Positions 26,072-34,502 of a stretch of 64,000 nt of DNA are shown one piece after another; the stretch's first letter is position 1; every line of letters begins with the position of its first letter. The stretch is taken from the NCBI RefSeq assembly GCF_004382795.1, contig NZ_SMSG01000005.1:1-64000 (forward strand), read 5' to 3'. The stretch is from Cumulibacter soli (lineage in GTDB: Bacteria; Actinomycetota; Actinomycetes; Mycobacteriales; Antricoccaceae). The position numbers and the translations under genes are program-made. The notes beneath the pieces are model-generated. The model was not told the DNA's origin, made no database searches, and saw nothing but the letters and a program-made list of their open reading frames with translations.

Positions 26072-26866
26072 TCAGTCCTGTGCGGCGAGCATCTGGTCAA
26101 TCGCCGTAATGAACACGTCCGTTGACTGGTTGCCGACGATCGGTTCGCCGCCGAGAATGAACGTCGGCGTCCCCGTCACGCCGAGGCTCAACCCTTCCTG
26201 CATGTTCTGCGCGACCTGCTCGACGGTGTCATCGGCATTGAGGTCAGCAACGAACTGCTGCTGATCCAAGCCGACCTCAACCGCCAGCGCGATAAGCGAC
26301 TCCTCGGATAGATCCGAGGACGGCGCGCCACCGGCGTACAACGCATCGTGATACGCCCAGTACTCATCCTGAATCGCAGCGGCGTACGACGCCCGCGCCG
26401 CGCGCTCGGAGTCCTCGCCGAACACATTGACATCCCGCCACTCAAGCCGAAGGTCACCGGCTTCGACGTACGGCATGACCTGCGGAAGCGTATCGGTGCT
26501 CCATGTGGCGCAGTAGCCGCACTGGTAGTCCGAGTACACAACGAGGCCGATCGGAGCGTTGACGTCACCGAAACCCAGTAGATCGTCGGGGTCACGGCGT
26601 TCGACGTACGAGAGGCCTTGCTGCTGCGGTGGGCTCGCAGTCGACGTCGACGTGCCCGGTGAACTCGAGGCAGTACCGGCGTTCGGTCCGGTTGCCGAAT
26701 TCGAGGACGTTCCGGCACCCGAAGCGGCACCCGAACTCGGCGAGGCGTCGGTGGACGATTCGTTCCGCATGTTCTGCACGATCACGACGATCAACGCCAC
26801 GGCGATCGCGAACACGACCAGCGGCACGGACCACATCCGAACCTTGGATCCGCCTCGTTCGGCCAC
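26072..26866 (-). CDS. Membrane-anchored DsbA-like thiol oxidoreductase
   Basis: 264 residues from the GTG at 26866, which has GAGGAG 7 bp upstream. One N-terminal anchor (residues 12-32), a Ser/Thr/Ala/Gly linker to about 85, then a thioredoxin-fold DsbA-like domain with active site CGYC (Cys116, Cys119) and the cis-Pro loop [11 protein letters not shown]. The domain would face outward and form or exchange disulfides in secreted proteins. Operon with the CcdA-like gene; divergent from metA with 96 bp between. Confidence 0.86.
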   Translation of the reverse strand: MAERGGSKVRMWSVPLVVFAIAVALIVVIVQNMRNESSTDASPSSGAASGAGTSSNSATGPNAGTASSSPGTSTSTASPPQQQGLSYVERRDPDDLLGFGDVNAPIGLVVYSDYQCGYCATWSTDTLPQVMPYVEAGDLRLEWRDVNVFGEDSERAARASYAAAIQDEYWAYHDALYAGGAPSSDLSEESLIALAVEVGLDQQQFVADLNADDTVEQVAQNMQEGLSLGVTGTPTFILGGEPIVGNQSTDVFITAIDQMLAAQD

Positions 26867-26962
26867 GTCGCTACTCCTCACCGGTCGTCCCTCCACCTTC
26901 GCATTCACGGTGTCGGCAGCCGCACACGACCCTGGTCGCCGAAGGGTGGCACGATAGATGGC

Positions 26963-27889
26963 ATGCCTGTCAACATCCCGCATGACCTCCCCGCTCGCGC
27001 CACGCTCGAGGCGGAGAACATCTTCGTGATGTCCGATGACCAGGCCAGCCATCAGGACATCCGACCGCTGAAGATCGCGATCCTGAATCTGATGCCGCTG
27101 AAGGTGACGACCGAGACCCAATTGATGCGGATGCTTGGCAGCACATCGCTGCAGGTTGAAGTGACGCTGCTGCGGACCTCCAGTCACCAGTCCCGCAATA
27201 CCCCGAGCGAACACCTCGAAGCCTTCTACCGGACCTTCGAGGACATTGAGGACGAGTACTTCGACGGGCTCGTCATCACCGGTGCCCCGATCGAGAAACT
27301 GCCGTTCGAGGACGTCGATTACTGGCCCGAGATGACGAAGATCCTCGACTGGAGCCGCAAGCACGTGTACTCTACGCTACACATCTGTTGGGGGGCGCAG
27401 GCGGCGCTCTATCACCAGTACGGCGTGGACAAGTTCGAGTTACCCGGCAAGAACTTCGGCGTGTTCAACCATCGCGTGATCGACCCATCGGCGAAGTTGG
27501 TGCGCGGATTCGACGAGGAGTTCGCGGCTCCGCATTCACGGCACACCGACGTCGATGCCGGCGATATCGAGGCGACCGGAAAGATCAACGTGCTCGCGCT
27601 GAGCGACGAGGCGGGGGTCTTCTTAGCGGCCACGCCGGACGCGCGGCAAGTGTTTGTGATGGGGCACCCCGAGTACGACCGAGACACGCTCGAGTTGGAG
27701 TACCGCCGGGATGTCGATGCCGGCGATCACATCATCATGCCGAAGCATTACTTCCCCAACGACGACCCCGATAAGGAACCGATCATCCGTTGGCGCGGGC
27801 ATGGTTACCTGCTGTACGGCAACTGGCTGAACTACTGCGTCTATCAGGAGACGCCGTTCGACCCGCGCTCGATGCCGATCGAGGGCTAG
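26963..27889 (+). CDS. metA: Homoserine O-acyltransferase MetA, probable acetyl-CoA specificity
   Basis: A 308-residue enzyme of methionine synthesis that activates homoserine. The catalytic Cys142 (LHICWGAQA) and the His/Glu pair in VMGHPEY are in place. Position 111, which decides acyl donor in this family, is Glu (TGAPIE), as in Bacillus enzymes that use acetyl-CoA; enteric succinyl-transferases have Gly. So despite the usual name homoserine O-succinyltransferase it most likely makes O-acetylhomoserine. Many actinobacteria use the unrelated MetX instead. Monocistronic. Confidence 0.93.
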   Translation: MPVNIPHDLPARATLEAENIFVMSDDQASHQDIRPLKIAILNLMPLKVTTETQLMRMLGSTSLQVEVTLLRTSSHQSRNTPSEHLEAFYRTFEDIEDEYFDGLVITGAPIEKLPFEDVDYWPEMTKILDWSRKHVYSTLHICWGAQAALYHQYGVDKFELPGKNFGVFNHRVIDPSAKLVRGFDEEFAAPHSRHTDVDAGDIEATGKINVLALSDEAGVFLAATPDARQVFVMGHPEYDRDTLELEYRRDVDAGDHIIMPKHYFPNDDPDKEPIIRWRGHGYLLYGNWLNYCVYQETPFDPRSMPIEG

Positions 27890-27981
27890 TCGAGCGGGCG
27901 TCAACCGATATGGCGGGTTGTCGCCCCTGTGTCGTGATTGTCCGGGTGTAACCACCGCATCCGAACGATGAAGGAGTGATC

Positions 27982-28377
27982 GTGGCCGAGGACCGGCGCC
28001 GTACGGCGCAGCAGGAACGCGTTAAGCAGAGCCTGGATGAGGCCGACGGTTTCGTCTCGGCCGGCGACCTGCATCGGCGCATTTTCGCCAAGGGCGAATC
28101 CATCGGCCTGGCGACCGTGTATCGACACCTCAATGCGATGGCCGATCGCGAGGAAATCGACGTGATCGCGGTCGATAACGAGCGGTTGTTCCGCGCGTGC
28201 GCCCCTGAGGACCATCACCACCATCTGGTGTGCGAACGATGCGGTAAAGCGGTCGACCTACCACCGCCTGAGGAGGCATGGTTCGCCGACGTCGCCGGCC
28301 GTCACGGGTTCACGCTCACCCGGCACGTGCTGGAGATCTTCGGCGTCTGCGCCGAATGTGCCGCCGCTAGCCGCTAG
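27982..28377 (+). CDS. zur: Fur-family zinc regulator, Zur/FurB type
   Basis: 131 residues from the GTG at 27982 (AAGGAG, spacing 5). The winged helix reads FVSAGDLHRRIFAKGESIGLATVYRHLNAMADREEID. The metal sites are EDHHHHLVCERCG (His78-81, Cys84, Cys87) and GVCAECA (Cys123, Cys126), the structural zinc pair. The sequence is closer to mycobacterial FurB/Zur than to iron Fur, especially IGLATVYR and EIFGVCAEC. It is convergent with the NRPS gene, whose promoter carries a Fur-family box, so it is a natural candidate regulator of that locus (inference). No SmtB-type gene precedes it. Confidence 0.87.
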   Translation: MAEDRRRTAQQERVKQSLDEADGFVSAGDLHRRIFAKGESIGLATVYRHLNAMADREEIDVIAVDNERLFRACAPEDHHHHLVCERCGKAVDLPPPEEAWFADVAGRHGFTLTRHVLEIFGVCAECAAASR

Positions 28378-28398
28378 CCTCCGTCCGTCCGCTGGATC

Positions 28399-28430
28399 CT
28401 GGCGCCGCGATCGAGTAATCGCGGCGCCAG
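28399..28430. terminator. Bidirectional hairpin terminator between zur and the NRPS gene
   Basis: A perfect 13-bp stem CTGGCGCCGCGAT / ATCGCGGCGCCAG with loop CGAGTA, placed between two convergent genes. No T-run follows on either side, so its strength is uncertain. Confidence 0.65.
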
Positions 28431-28457
28431 TATCAATCTGCGCAATGCACCGCCGGA

Positions 28458-28541
28458 CTATGCGGCGCGCCGCTCGGTCTATGCAGTACGACGCTCGCGC
28501 TATGCGGTGCGCCGCTCGGTCTAAGCGGAGCGCCGCTCGCG
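28458..28541. repeat. Four tandem 21-bp copies of the NRPS 3' end, each with the stop codon
   Basis: Units at 28458, 28479, 28500 and 28521, each 21 bp. Read on the minus strand every unit codes for six residues of the form (R/T)ERRxA followed by TAG. The unit at 28521-28541 is the real end of the NRPS; the other three lie behind its stop in the same frame. The units differ by a few substitutions. Confidence 0.9.
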
Positions 28542-31500
28542 CTCGACCTGCCGTCGGCGCGCACCCCGTCGACGCGCTTGCGAACCAGCAGGTTGAGCGG
28601 AGCCGGCGAGCACATCAGCGAGTTGGTTGACGCTGGGGTGCGCGAAGAAGTCCAGCACGGTCACCTCGTACCCCGCGGCGCTCAGCCGGCGCTGCAGCGG
28701 AACAACGGTCAACGACGTGACGCCGACATCGAAGAACCTCGCCGCCGGATCCACATCTGCCGTGCGACAGCCAAGTTCGGCAGCGACACTGTCCCGAATC
28801 AGCCCGCGTACGTCGGCGGCGTCGTGACGCCTGCGCACCGGTGTCGCTCGTTGCCCCTCGTCGCCGACTGCTGCGCCGACCGCTACTGCTCTCGCCGCGA
28901 TCGGTGACGCGCCACCGGTCTCGACAGTGAGCTCGACCCTGTTAATGAAGTCGGCGAACATCGCATCCAGAAATCCTGCGGGGAACGCCGCGTCCACGGC
29001 GTCCCATCGGAGCACGAGGTCCTCACCGTCTTCGAACGCCTGCACGTCCAACGCGACGTTCGGGGTCTGACTGATCGAATACTCCACCGCACCCCAGCGT
29101 TGCAGCAGCCGGCCTGCGTCCCGGCCGACCCCGTCCGCTCCCCGGCTACTGCCGATCCCGCTGGAGAACGAGACAGGGAAGCGGACTTGCCTGCCCGACC
29201 CTGCGAGCTCGCGCAGCACGTGATTGCCGTGCACACCATGCGCGCCGACCGCGTGTTCCAAGTCGTCCCAGAGCTGTTCCTGCACCGCACGGGCCCCCGC
29301 AACGAACGATCCAGCACCCGGCAACGCGGCGAGCACCGTTGAGGTGTAGTCACCGATGACTCCGGTATGCGCGAGCGGCCTATCGAAGACCGTGACGACA
29401 ACGGCGTGATCGGCGCCGTCCGTCACTGCTCCGATCGCCTGGCCGAGGGCCGCGAGCACCGCGGCGGTCGGCGTCACCGACAACTCCGCGAGTCGGGCTC
29501 TCATGCCCGACCACCACGGCGCGACGAATCGCTGCTCCCGGCGTACGAAACGGGTGTTGGCGGCCGGTAGCACCAGCGGCAGAGCCGGCGGTGGCGGCAA
29601 CGTCGCCGCGCGATGCGCGAAATGCTGCAGAGCGGCGCGGTGGCGCCGTCCGCCTTTGGCGGCCTGGATATCGGCGACGTAATCGCAGAACTGAACCCGC
29701 GGAGCATCGATCGTGCCGCCGCGCACGGCCGCGTACAAGGCGTCCACCAGCACGACGGCGCTGGCCGCATCGCAGAACAGCAGATCGAGGTCGAGGTGGA
29801 CGCGGCTCGTCCGCTCGTCCAGCGGCGTTATGGCCAGGTGCAGCCACGGTTCGTTCAGCGGGTCGATCACTCGGTGAGAAGCATCATCTCGGATCCGCTG
29901 TCGTACGGCGCCCTCGGAATCGAGTCGCCGCACCACCACACGGGCGCGTGGATCGTCGAGGGCAAGCACCCGCTGCCGGGCGTCCGCCGTCGCGCGAGCG
30001 CGCAGCATCGGGTGGGCGGCCACCAGTTCATCAACCGCCCGCTGCAGCCGATCGGCCGTGACATCGACCATGTCGACCTCGGTGTAATAGTGCGGAGCGA
30101 CCGGCGCACCCAACCAGTCGTCCGCGCGACCGAGCAGGTACGACAGTTGCATCTCGGTCAGCGCGAACGGCTGCGGACCAGCGACCTCGATATCGGCAGG
30201 CCAACGCCGAGGCGGCACATCGGACCGGGGACCACTCGATCCCGGACTCGCGGCTAATTGGACAGCGACGCCTGCCGCGGGCTCGCTGAGCACCGTGACG
30301 TTCCGGCGCTCGCCGGGCACCGTAAGGTCCGGGTCCCCGCCGCGCACCGCGACATCCGGAACCTCACCGGGCACCGCGGCAGGCTCAGCCTCACCGGGCG
30401 CCGCGACACGACCGTGCTCCCCTGGCACGGCGGCCTCCGGGGGCCAAGACACACCCGGGGGTGAAGACACCGCCGGGGGCGAAGACAGCGCGGCCGCACC
30501 GGACAGCAGCGTCGCACTCGCGCCGGAACCTCGGATGCCCACGCGCGCTTCCGCGGAAACCTCAGCACCGTCAACAATCCAGCGCGTAACCAGGTCGCGA
30601 CCCTCGACGTCGGCCCACTCCGACAGTCGCTGCAACCATCCGGTGACGCCGGCGAGTGCCGCCGGATCAGGCACGGGCAGCGGAACACGCAGCGTCACCG
30701 ACCCGTCGGGCATCGGCCCCAGCGCGTCGCGACTGTCTGGAATCGCGGGCGCGGATCGCCGCAAGCGACCACGCGACGCGTCGTTGCTTGCCGTCTGGGT
30801 GCCAGTTCCCGATTCCACTTCGGTATCGATCGAATGGGCGGTTCGCAACGCGGCCACTTCGGTGGTCGATCGCGCCTCCTCGGGCGCCGGAGCCGAGTCG
30901 CGTTCCCGAGCCCGCTCTGGTTCCCGAGCGGAGTCTGGTTCCCGAGCGGAGTCTGGTTCCCGAGCGGAGTCTGGTTCCCGAGCCGGGTCGAGGTCCGGAG
31001 TCGATTCGGCGAGGACGTCGCCGAGCGGCCGCTTACCCAGGAGTGCCCGAACCGCGGGCCGCCACCCCAGGGCGTCCTCTATTGCGTTCGCGAGCCGTAC
31101 TGCATCGAGTGATGTCGATCCATTTTCGATCATGGGCTGGCGCATCGCGTTGTCGCCCAGGACCTCTGCGACCACCTGCTGAAGTCGGAGGCTAGTGTCC
31201 CGATCGCCACTCGCCGGCAGGTCCGAGTCCGCCCGCAACCCGGCCCGATCGTCCGAGGCGGCAGCGGTCACCGAATGTTCTGCCCTCGTCGTGCCAGCTG
31301 ACCCGCCAGGGAGGCAGTGGGCAACGGACCCGCCGGACGTCCCCTGCGCAGCGGCGAACGGTGCCGGCAGCCCCTGATAATCCACCTTGCCGTTCGCGGT
31401 CACCGGCAGCGCCGGGAGCACCAGCAGGCGGCTCGGCACCATGTATCCGGGCAGGAACGACTGGACTTCGGCACGCAACCGGCGGGCCCCTTCGACCGGG

Positions 31501-34466
31501 TCATCAGGCGCCGCAACCCAGGCGACCAGCCGCGGTCGACCGTCCGGGCCTGGTACCGAGGCTGCGACAGCCTGCCGGACGGCGGCGCAGCGTGCGAGCG
31601 CGGCCTCCACTTCGCCAAGCTCAATTCGAAATCCTTGGATCTTTATCTGACGATCGACGCGTCCGAGGAACTCGATGTGCCCGTCCGGTCGCCAACGCCC
31701 CACATCGCCCGTGCGATACAGCCGCTCCCCCAACGTGGGGTGCATAACGAACCGTTCGGCGGTTTGTTCCGGATCATCGACGTACCCGGCAGCAACGCCC
31801 GCGCCCCCGATGAATAGTTCGCCGGTCTCACCAACGCGCGCGGGACGGTTATCGCACAGAACGTGGAAGGACTGCCCTGGCAGCGCTCGGCCGTACGGGA
31901 TACTCGCCCAGCCCGGGTCTACCCGATCAACTGGGAACGTGATCGACCAGATCGCGGCCTCGGTCGCGCCTCCGAGGGAGTGGAACTCGACGTCGGGAGC
32001 GAGCACCCGCAGCCGATCGGGCAAGGTGACCGGGATCCAGTCGCCCGACAACATCACGATTCGCAGACTCGCCAGTTGCGCCGCTGCTCGCGGGTCATGT
32101 TCCGCATGCTCTACGAGCATTTCCAGCAGCGCCGGTGCGGTGTTCCAGATCGTGACCTGATGCTCACTGATCAGTCGCGCCCACGCCGCGGGATCTCGTA
32201 GCTCCGGCTCCGCCGGAAGCACCATGGCGCCACCGGCGCCGAGCAGCCCGAACACATCGAAAACGGATAGGTCGAAGGTCAATGCGGACAGCGCGAGCAC
32301 TCGGTCGTCGGCCGATATCGCATATCGGGTCACGATGTCGTCGATCGTGCATCGCGCCTGCTCGTGGGTCACCGCGACGCCCTTGGGCTCCCCGGTCGAA
32401 CCTGAGGTGAAGATCGCGTAGGCCAGGTCGTTCGGCGCCGGTTGGGCGTTCCCAGTCGCCACGTGTTCGGCCCGCGACGGCACGGCATCCTGGTCCAGCC
32501 GCACTACGGTGTCCAACTCGGTCAGGACGCTCGGTTCGGCGTCCCGACCGAGGACAGCCCATCGCGAAGCGCACCGCCGCTGCACCGACGTGAGGCGATC
32601 TTCCGGCCACGTCGGATCAACCGGCACGTACGCGGCCCCCGCCGCACCGACGCCGAGTACCGCGGCGATCTGGGCGAAACCCTTCGGCAACGCCACGATC
32701 ACCAAGTCGCCCGGGCCCGCTCCGCCCGCACGCAACTGCGCAGCGATCGCCTCGGCGCGGCGGTGTAGGTCAGCGTGGGTGATCGCCCGACCCTCGAAAT
32801 GGACGGCGTACGCCGGGTCGGGCGCATGGACTCGGGCAGGATCTGCCAGCAGCGACCCGGACTCGAACGGCGAGAGCGTACGCGGCGACGGAAGCATCCC
32901 AGCCGGATCCCAACCGAGACCCGCAGCCGACCAGGCATCCGCATCGGCAAGGGTTCGCAGGAGGGTGACGGTCATTCCAAGCAGCCCGTCGACGACGCCT
33001 TCACCGAACGCACCCTCGACGGCGTCCATCGTCAGAACCAGGTCGCCGTCCTCTTCCCAGGCGAGGTGGTCCAGCAGCACCTGCGGGGTTTGCGAGACGC
33101 CATACACCCGGTCACCGAGCCAGCTATCCTCGCGCTGCGCCCCGTGCCCGATACCGGATGTGAACACGATCGGGTAGCCCGCCGCGGCCGGGTCGTGGCC
33201 CGCGAGACGCCGCACGGTGATGCTGCTGATCGATGCATGATCGAGGACCTCAAACAGCCGCCGTCCAACGACTCGGGCGAATTCGGCGAACTGCACATGG
33301 TCTTCGGGCTCTGGATAGGCCAGCAAACCCGTCTGTGCGAACTGGCCGACGCAGTCGTCTGCACCGTCGGGTCGGCCGGCCAGGGTAAGCGCGATCGTGC
33401 GGGCACCACCGGAACCGAAGCGGTCGACGGCGAGTGCGTAGCAGGACAGGACGGCCGCAGTCGGGGTGATGCCGTGCGCGGCCGCGATGCGCTGGGTGCG
33501 GTCCCACGTTGCGGCATCTAGCTGGCGGCGGTGCCGCCGGAATCGGTGCCGACTGGCCACCGCCTGTTGCCCCACGAGTTGCGGCGCGTCCGGCAGTTTC
33601 GCTGCCCGCGAAGCCCACCAGTCGCGGTCCTGCTCGAGCGGGAGCAAGCCCGCGGCGTGTTCCACGAACCGCACGCCCGGGGTTGGGAGCGCTGCGTGCG
33701 GATCGTCGAACACCTCGCCCCACTGGCGCATCAGAAGCCGCCAACTCGTCAGGTCAACGACGAGAGCATCGAGGCCAACCATCACCCGCACGCACCCATC
33801 CGGGAGTAGCAAGACACCGACATAGAACAGCGGCCCATCCTCCACGGTCAGCACTTGGTGGCTGCGGTCGGCGCGCACTGATTGAGCGCGTTGCTCGGCG
33901 TCCTCGGCACGACGTAGGTCAAGCACGTCGAGGTCCCAGTTCACGTCTCGACGCACGCGTTGTCGCCCGTCGCGGGTGACCTCGATCCGCAGCGCGTCGT
34001 GATGGGCGACCAGCCGGGCCCAAGATCGCTCGATTTCCCGGCAAAAGCGGTCGACATCGTCGGGCGCACTTTCGTACTCGTTGTACCAGTAGGTGGCGAC
34101 GCCGCCGAGGTCCATATCCGCATCACGCCCGGTCCAGTAGGCCGCCTGCACCTCGGTGAGAGCGCCTACTGGCTGCGGCATCGCCGAATCGGTCGCCACT
34201 GCGTGAATAGTTTCAGCTTCGACCACCACACGCACCAGGTCGGCGACGGTGCGCTCGCCGGTGAGGTCAATCAGCGCAACCCTCCGGCCCAGCCGCTGTC
34301 CTATGAGGTGCCGCAGACGCAGTGCTTCGCGCGACTGCAGTCCCAGGTCAGCCAGGGTGATCGAGTCTGTCGGCGCGGCTGCGCCGACTGTCTCTCGCGA
34401 GCCAAGCACCTCCGCGAGCAAGGCGAGTACGTCGGGTGCGCGAACGTCTTCAGCGGCCAGGGTCAT
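28521..34466 (-). CDS. Nonribosomal peptide synthetase T-Cy-A-T-Cy-T, HMWP2-like
   Basis: 1981 residues from the ATG at 34466 (GGAGGT, spacing 5). Domains: carrier 1-75 (Ser45 in LGLQSREAL); heterocyclization 100-515 with DxxxxDxxS (Asp233, Asp238, Ser241); adenylation 535-1040 (FTSGSTGEPKG, YRTGD, NGKVDY); carrier 1090-1155 (Ser1119); disordered linker 1156-1425 with REPDSA repeats; second heterocyclization 1430-1855 with DxxxxDxxS (Asp1561, Asp1566, Ser1569); carrier 1885-1955 (Ser1918); basic tail. Read by eye, the specificity residues are D-L-F-N-M-S-L-I-W-K, close to the cysteine code DLYNLSLIWK. The order is that of yersiniabactin HMWP2, in which one A domain loads several carriers and the first carrier takes an aryl acid. 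No aryl-acid ligase is in the window. Cys preferred; Ser/Thr possible. Confidence 0.9.
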   Translation of the reverse strand: MTLAAEDVRAPDVLALLAEVLGSRETVGAAAPTDSITLADLGLQSREALRLRHLIGQRLGRRVALIDLTGERTVADLVRVVVEAETIHAVATDSAMPQPVGALTEVQAAYWTGRDADMDLGGVATYWYNEYESAPDDVDRFCREIERSWARLVAHHDALRIEVTRDGRQRVRRDVNWDLDVLDLRRAEDAEQRAQSVRADRSHQVLTVEDGPLFYVGVLLLPDGCVRVMVGLDALVVDLTSWRLLMRQWGEVFDDPHAALPTPGVRFVEHAAGLLPLEQDRDWWASRAAKLPDAPQLVGQQAVASRHRFRRHRRQLDAATWDRTQRIAAAHGITPTAAVLSCYALAVDRFGSGGARTIALTLAGRPDGADDCVGQFAQTGLLAYPEPEDHVQFAEFARVVGRRLFEVLDHASISSITVRRLAGHDPAAAGYPIVFTSGIGHGAQREDSWLGDRVYGVSQTPQVLLDHLAWEEDGDLVLTMDAVEGAFGEGVVDGLLGMTVTLLRTLADADAWSAAGLGWDPAGMLPSPRTLSPFESGSLLADPARVHAPDPAYAVHFEGRAITHADLHRRAEAIAAQLRAGGAGPGDLVIVALPKGFAQIAAVLGVGAAGAAYVPVDPTWPEDRLTSVQRRCASRWAVLGRDAEPSVLTELDTVVRLDQDAVPSRAEHVATGNAQPAPNDLAYAIFTSGSTGEPKGVAVTHEQARCTIDDIVTRYAISADDRVLALSALTFDLSVFDVFGLLGAGGAMVLPAEPELRDPAAWARLISEHQVTIWNTAPALLEMLVEHAEHDPRAAAQLASLRIVMLSGDWIPVTLPDRLRVLAPDVEFHSLGGATEAAIWSITFPVDRVDPGWASIPYGRALPGQSFHVLCDNRPARVGETGELFIGGAGVAAGYVDDPEQTAERFVMHPTLGERLYRTGDVGRWRPDGHIEFLGRVDRQIKIQGFRIELGEVEAALARCAAVRQAVAASVPGPDGRPRLVAWVAAPDDPVEGARRLRAEVQSFLPGYMVPSRLLVLPALPVTANGKVDYQGLPAPFAAAQGTSGGSVAHCLPGGSAGTTRAEHSVTAAASDDRAGLRADSDLPASGDRDTSLRLQQVVAEVLGDNAMRQPMIENGSTSLDAVRLANAIEDALGWRPAVRALLGKRPLGDVLAESTPDLDPAREPDSAREPDSAREPDSAREPERARERDSAPAPEEARSTTEVAALRTAHSIDTEVESGTGTQTASNDASRGRLRRSAPAIPDSRDALGPMPDGSVTLRVPLPVPDPAALAGVTGWLQRLSEWADVEGRDLVTRWIVDGAEVSAEARVGIRGSGASATLLSGAAALSSPPAVSSPPGVSWPPEAAVPGEHGRVAAPGEAEPAAVPGEVPDVAVRGGDPDLTVPGERRNVTVLSEPAAGVAVQLAASPGSSGPRSDVPPRRWPADIEVAGPQPFALTEMQLSYLLGRADDWLGAPVAPHYYTEVDMVDVTADRLQRAVDELVAAHPMLRARATADARQRVLALDDPRARVVVRRLDSEGAVRQRIRDDASHRVIDPLNEPWLHLAITPLDERTSRVHLDLDLLFCDAASAVVLVDALYAAVRGGTIDAPRVQFCDYVADIQAAKGGRRHRAALQHFAHRAATLPPPPALPLVLPAANTRFVRREQRFVAPWWSGMRARLAELSVTPTAAVLAALGQAIGAVTDGADHAVVVTVFDRPLAHTGVIGDYTSTVLAALPGAGSFVAGARAVQEQLWDDLEHAVGAHGVHGNHVLRELAGSGRQVRFPVSFSSGIGSSRGADGVGRDAGRLLQRWGAVEYSISQTPNVALDVQAFEDGEDLVLRWDAVDAAFPAGFLDAMFADFINRVELTVETGGASPIAARAVAVGAAVGDEGQRATPVRRRHDAADVRGLIRDSVAAELGCRTADVDPAARFFDVGVTSLTVVPLQRRLSAAGYEVTVLDFFAHPSVNQLADVLAGSAQPAGSQARRRGARRRQVERERRSA
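30916..30987. repeat. 18-bp tandem repeat inside the NRPS linker
   Basis: Three perfect copies and one near-perfect copy of TCTGGTTCCCGAGCGGAG (plus strand), coding for REPDSA on the minus strand; degenerate units continue on both sides. It lies in the interdomain linker between the second carrier and the second cyclization domain, where length changes are tolerated. Confidence 0.9.
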
Positions 34467-34480
34467 CGAAACCTCCAATT

Positions 34481-34499
34481 GCGACTGATTATCATTATG
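34481..34499. promoter_or_regulatory. Fur/Zur-like box shared by NRPS and ABC operon
   Basis: On the minus strand the 19-mer matches the Fur consensus of GATAAT repeats at 15 of 19 positions, including the unbroken ATAATGATAATCA; it fits the actinobacterial Zur 15-mer less well (about 10 of 15). It is 14 bp from the NRPS ATG and touches the first ATG of the ABC gene, so one protein could block both promoters. The A/T-rich core could also supply both -10 elements. Confidence 0.68.
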
Positions 34500-34502
34500 C
34501 GC

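Noticed and set aside
28458-28541. CRISPR-like array
   Set aside because: The 21-bp units are contiguous with no spacers and are copies of the NRPS 3' end.
30295-31195. Long plus-strand open frames opposite the NRPS linker
   Set aside because: They are antisense shadows of a GC-rich low-complexity coding region and have no family resemblance.
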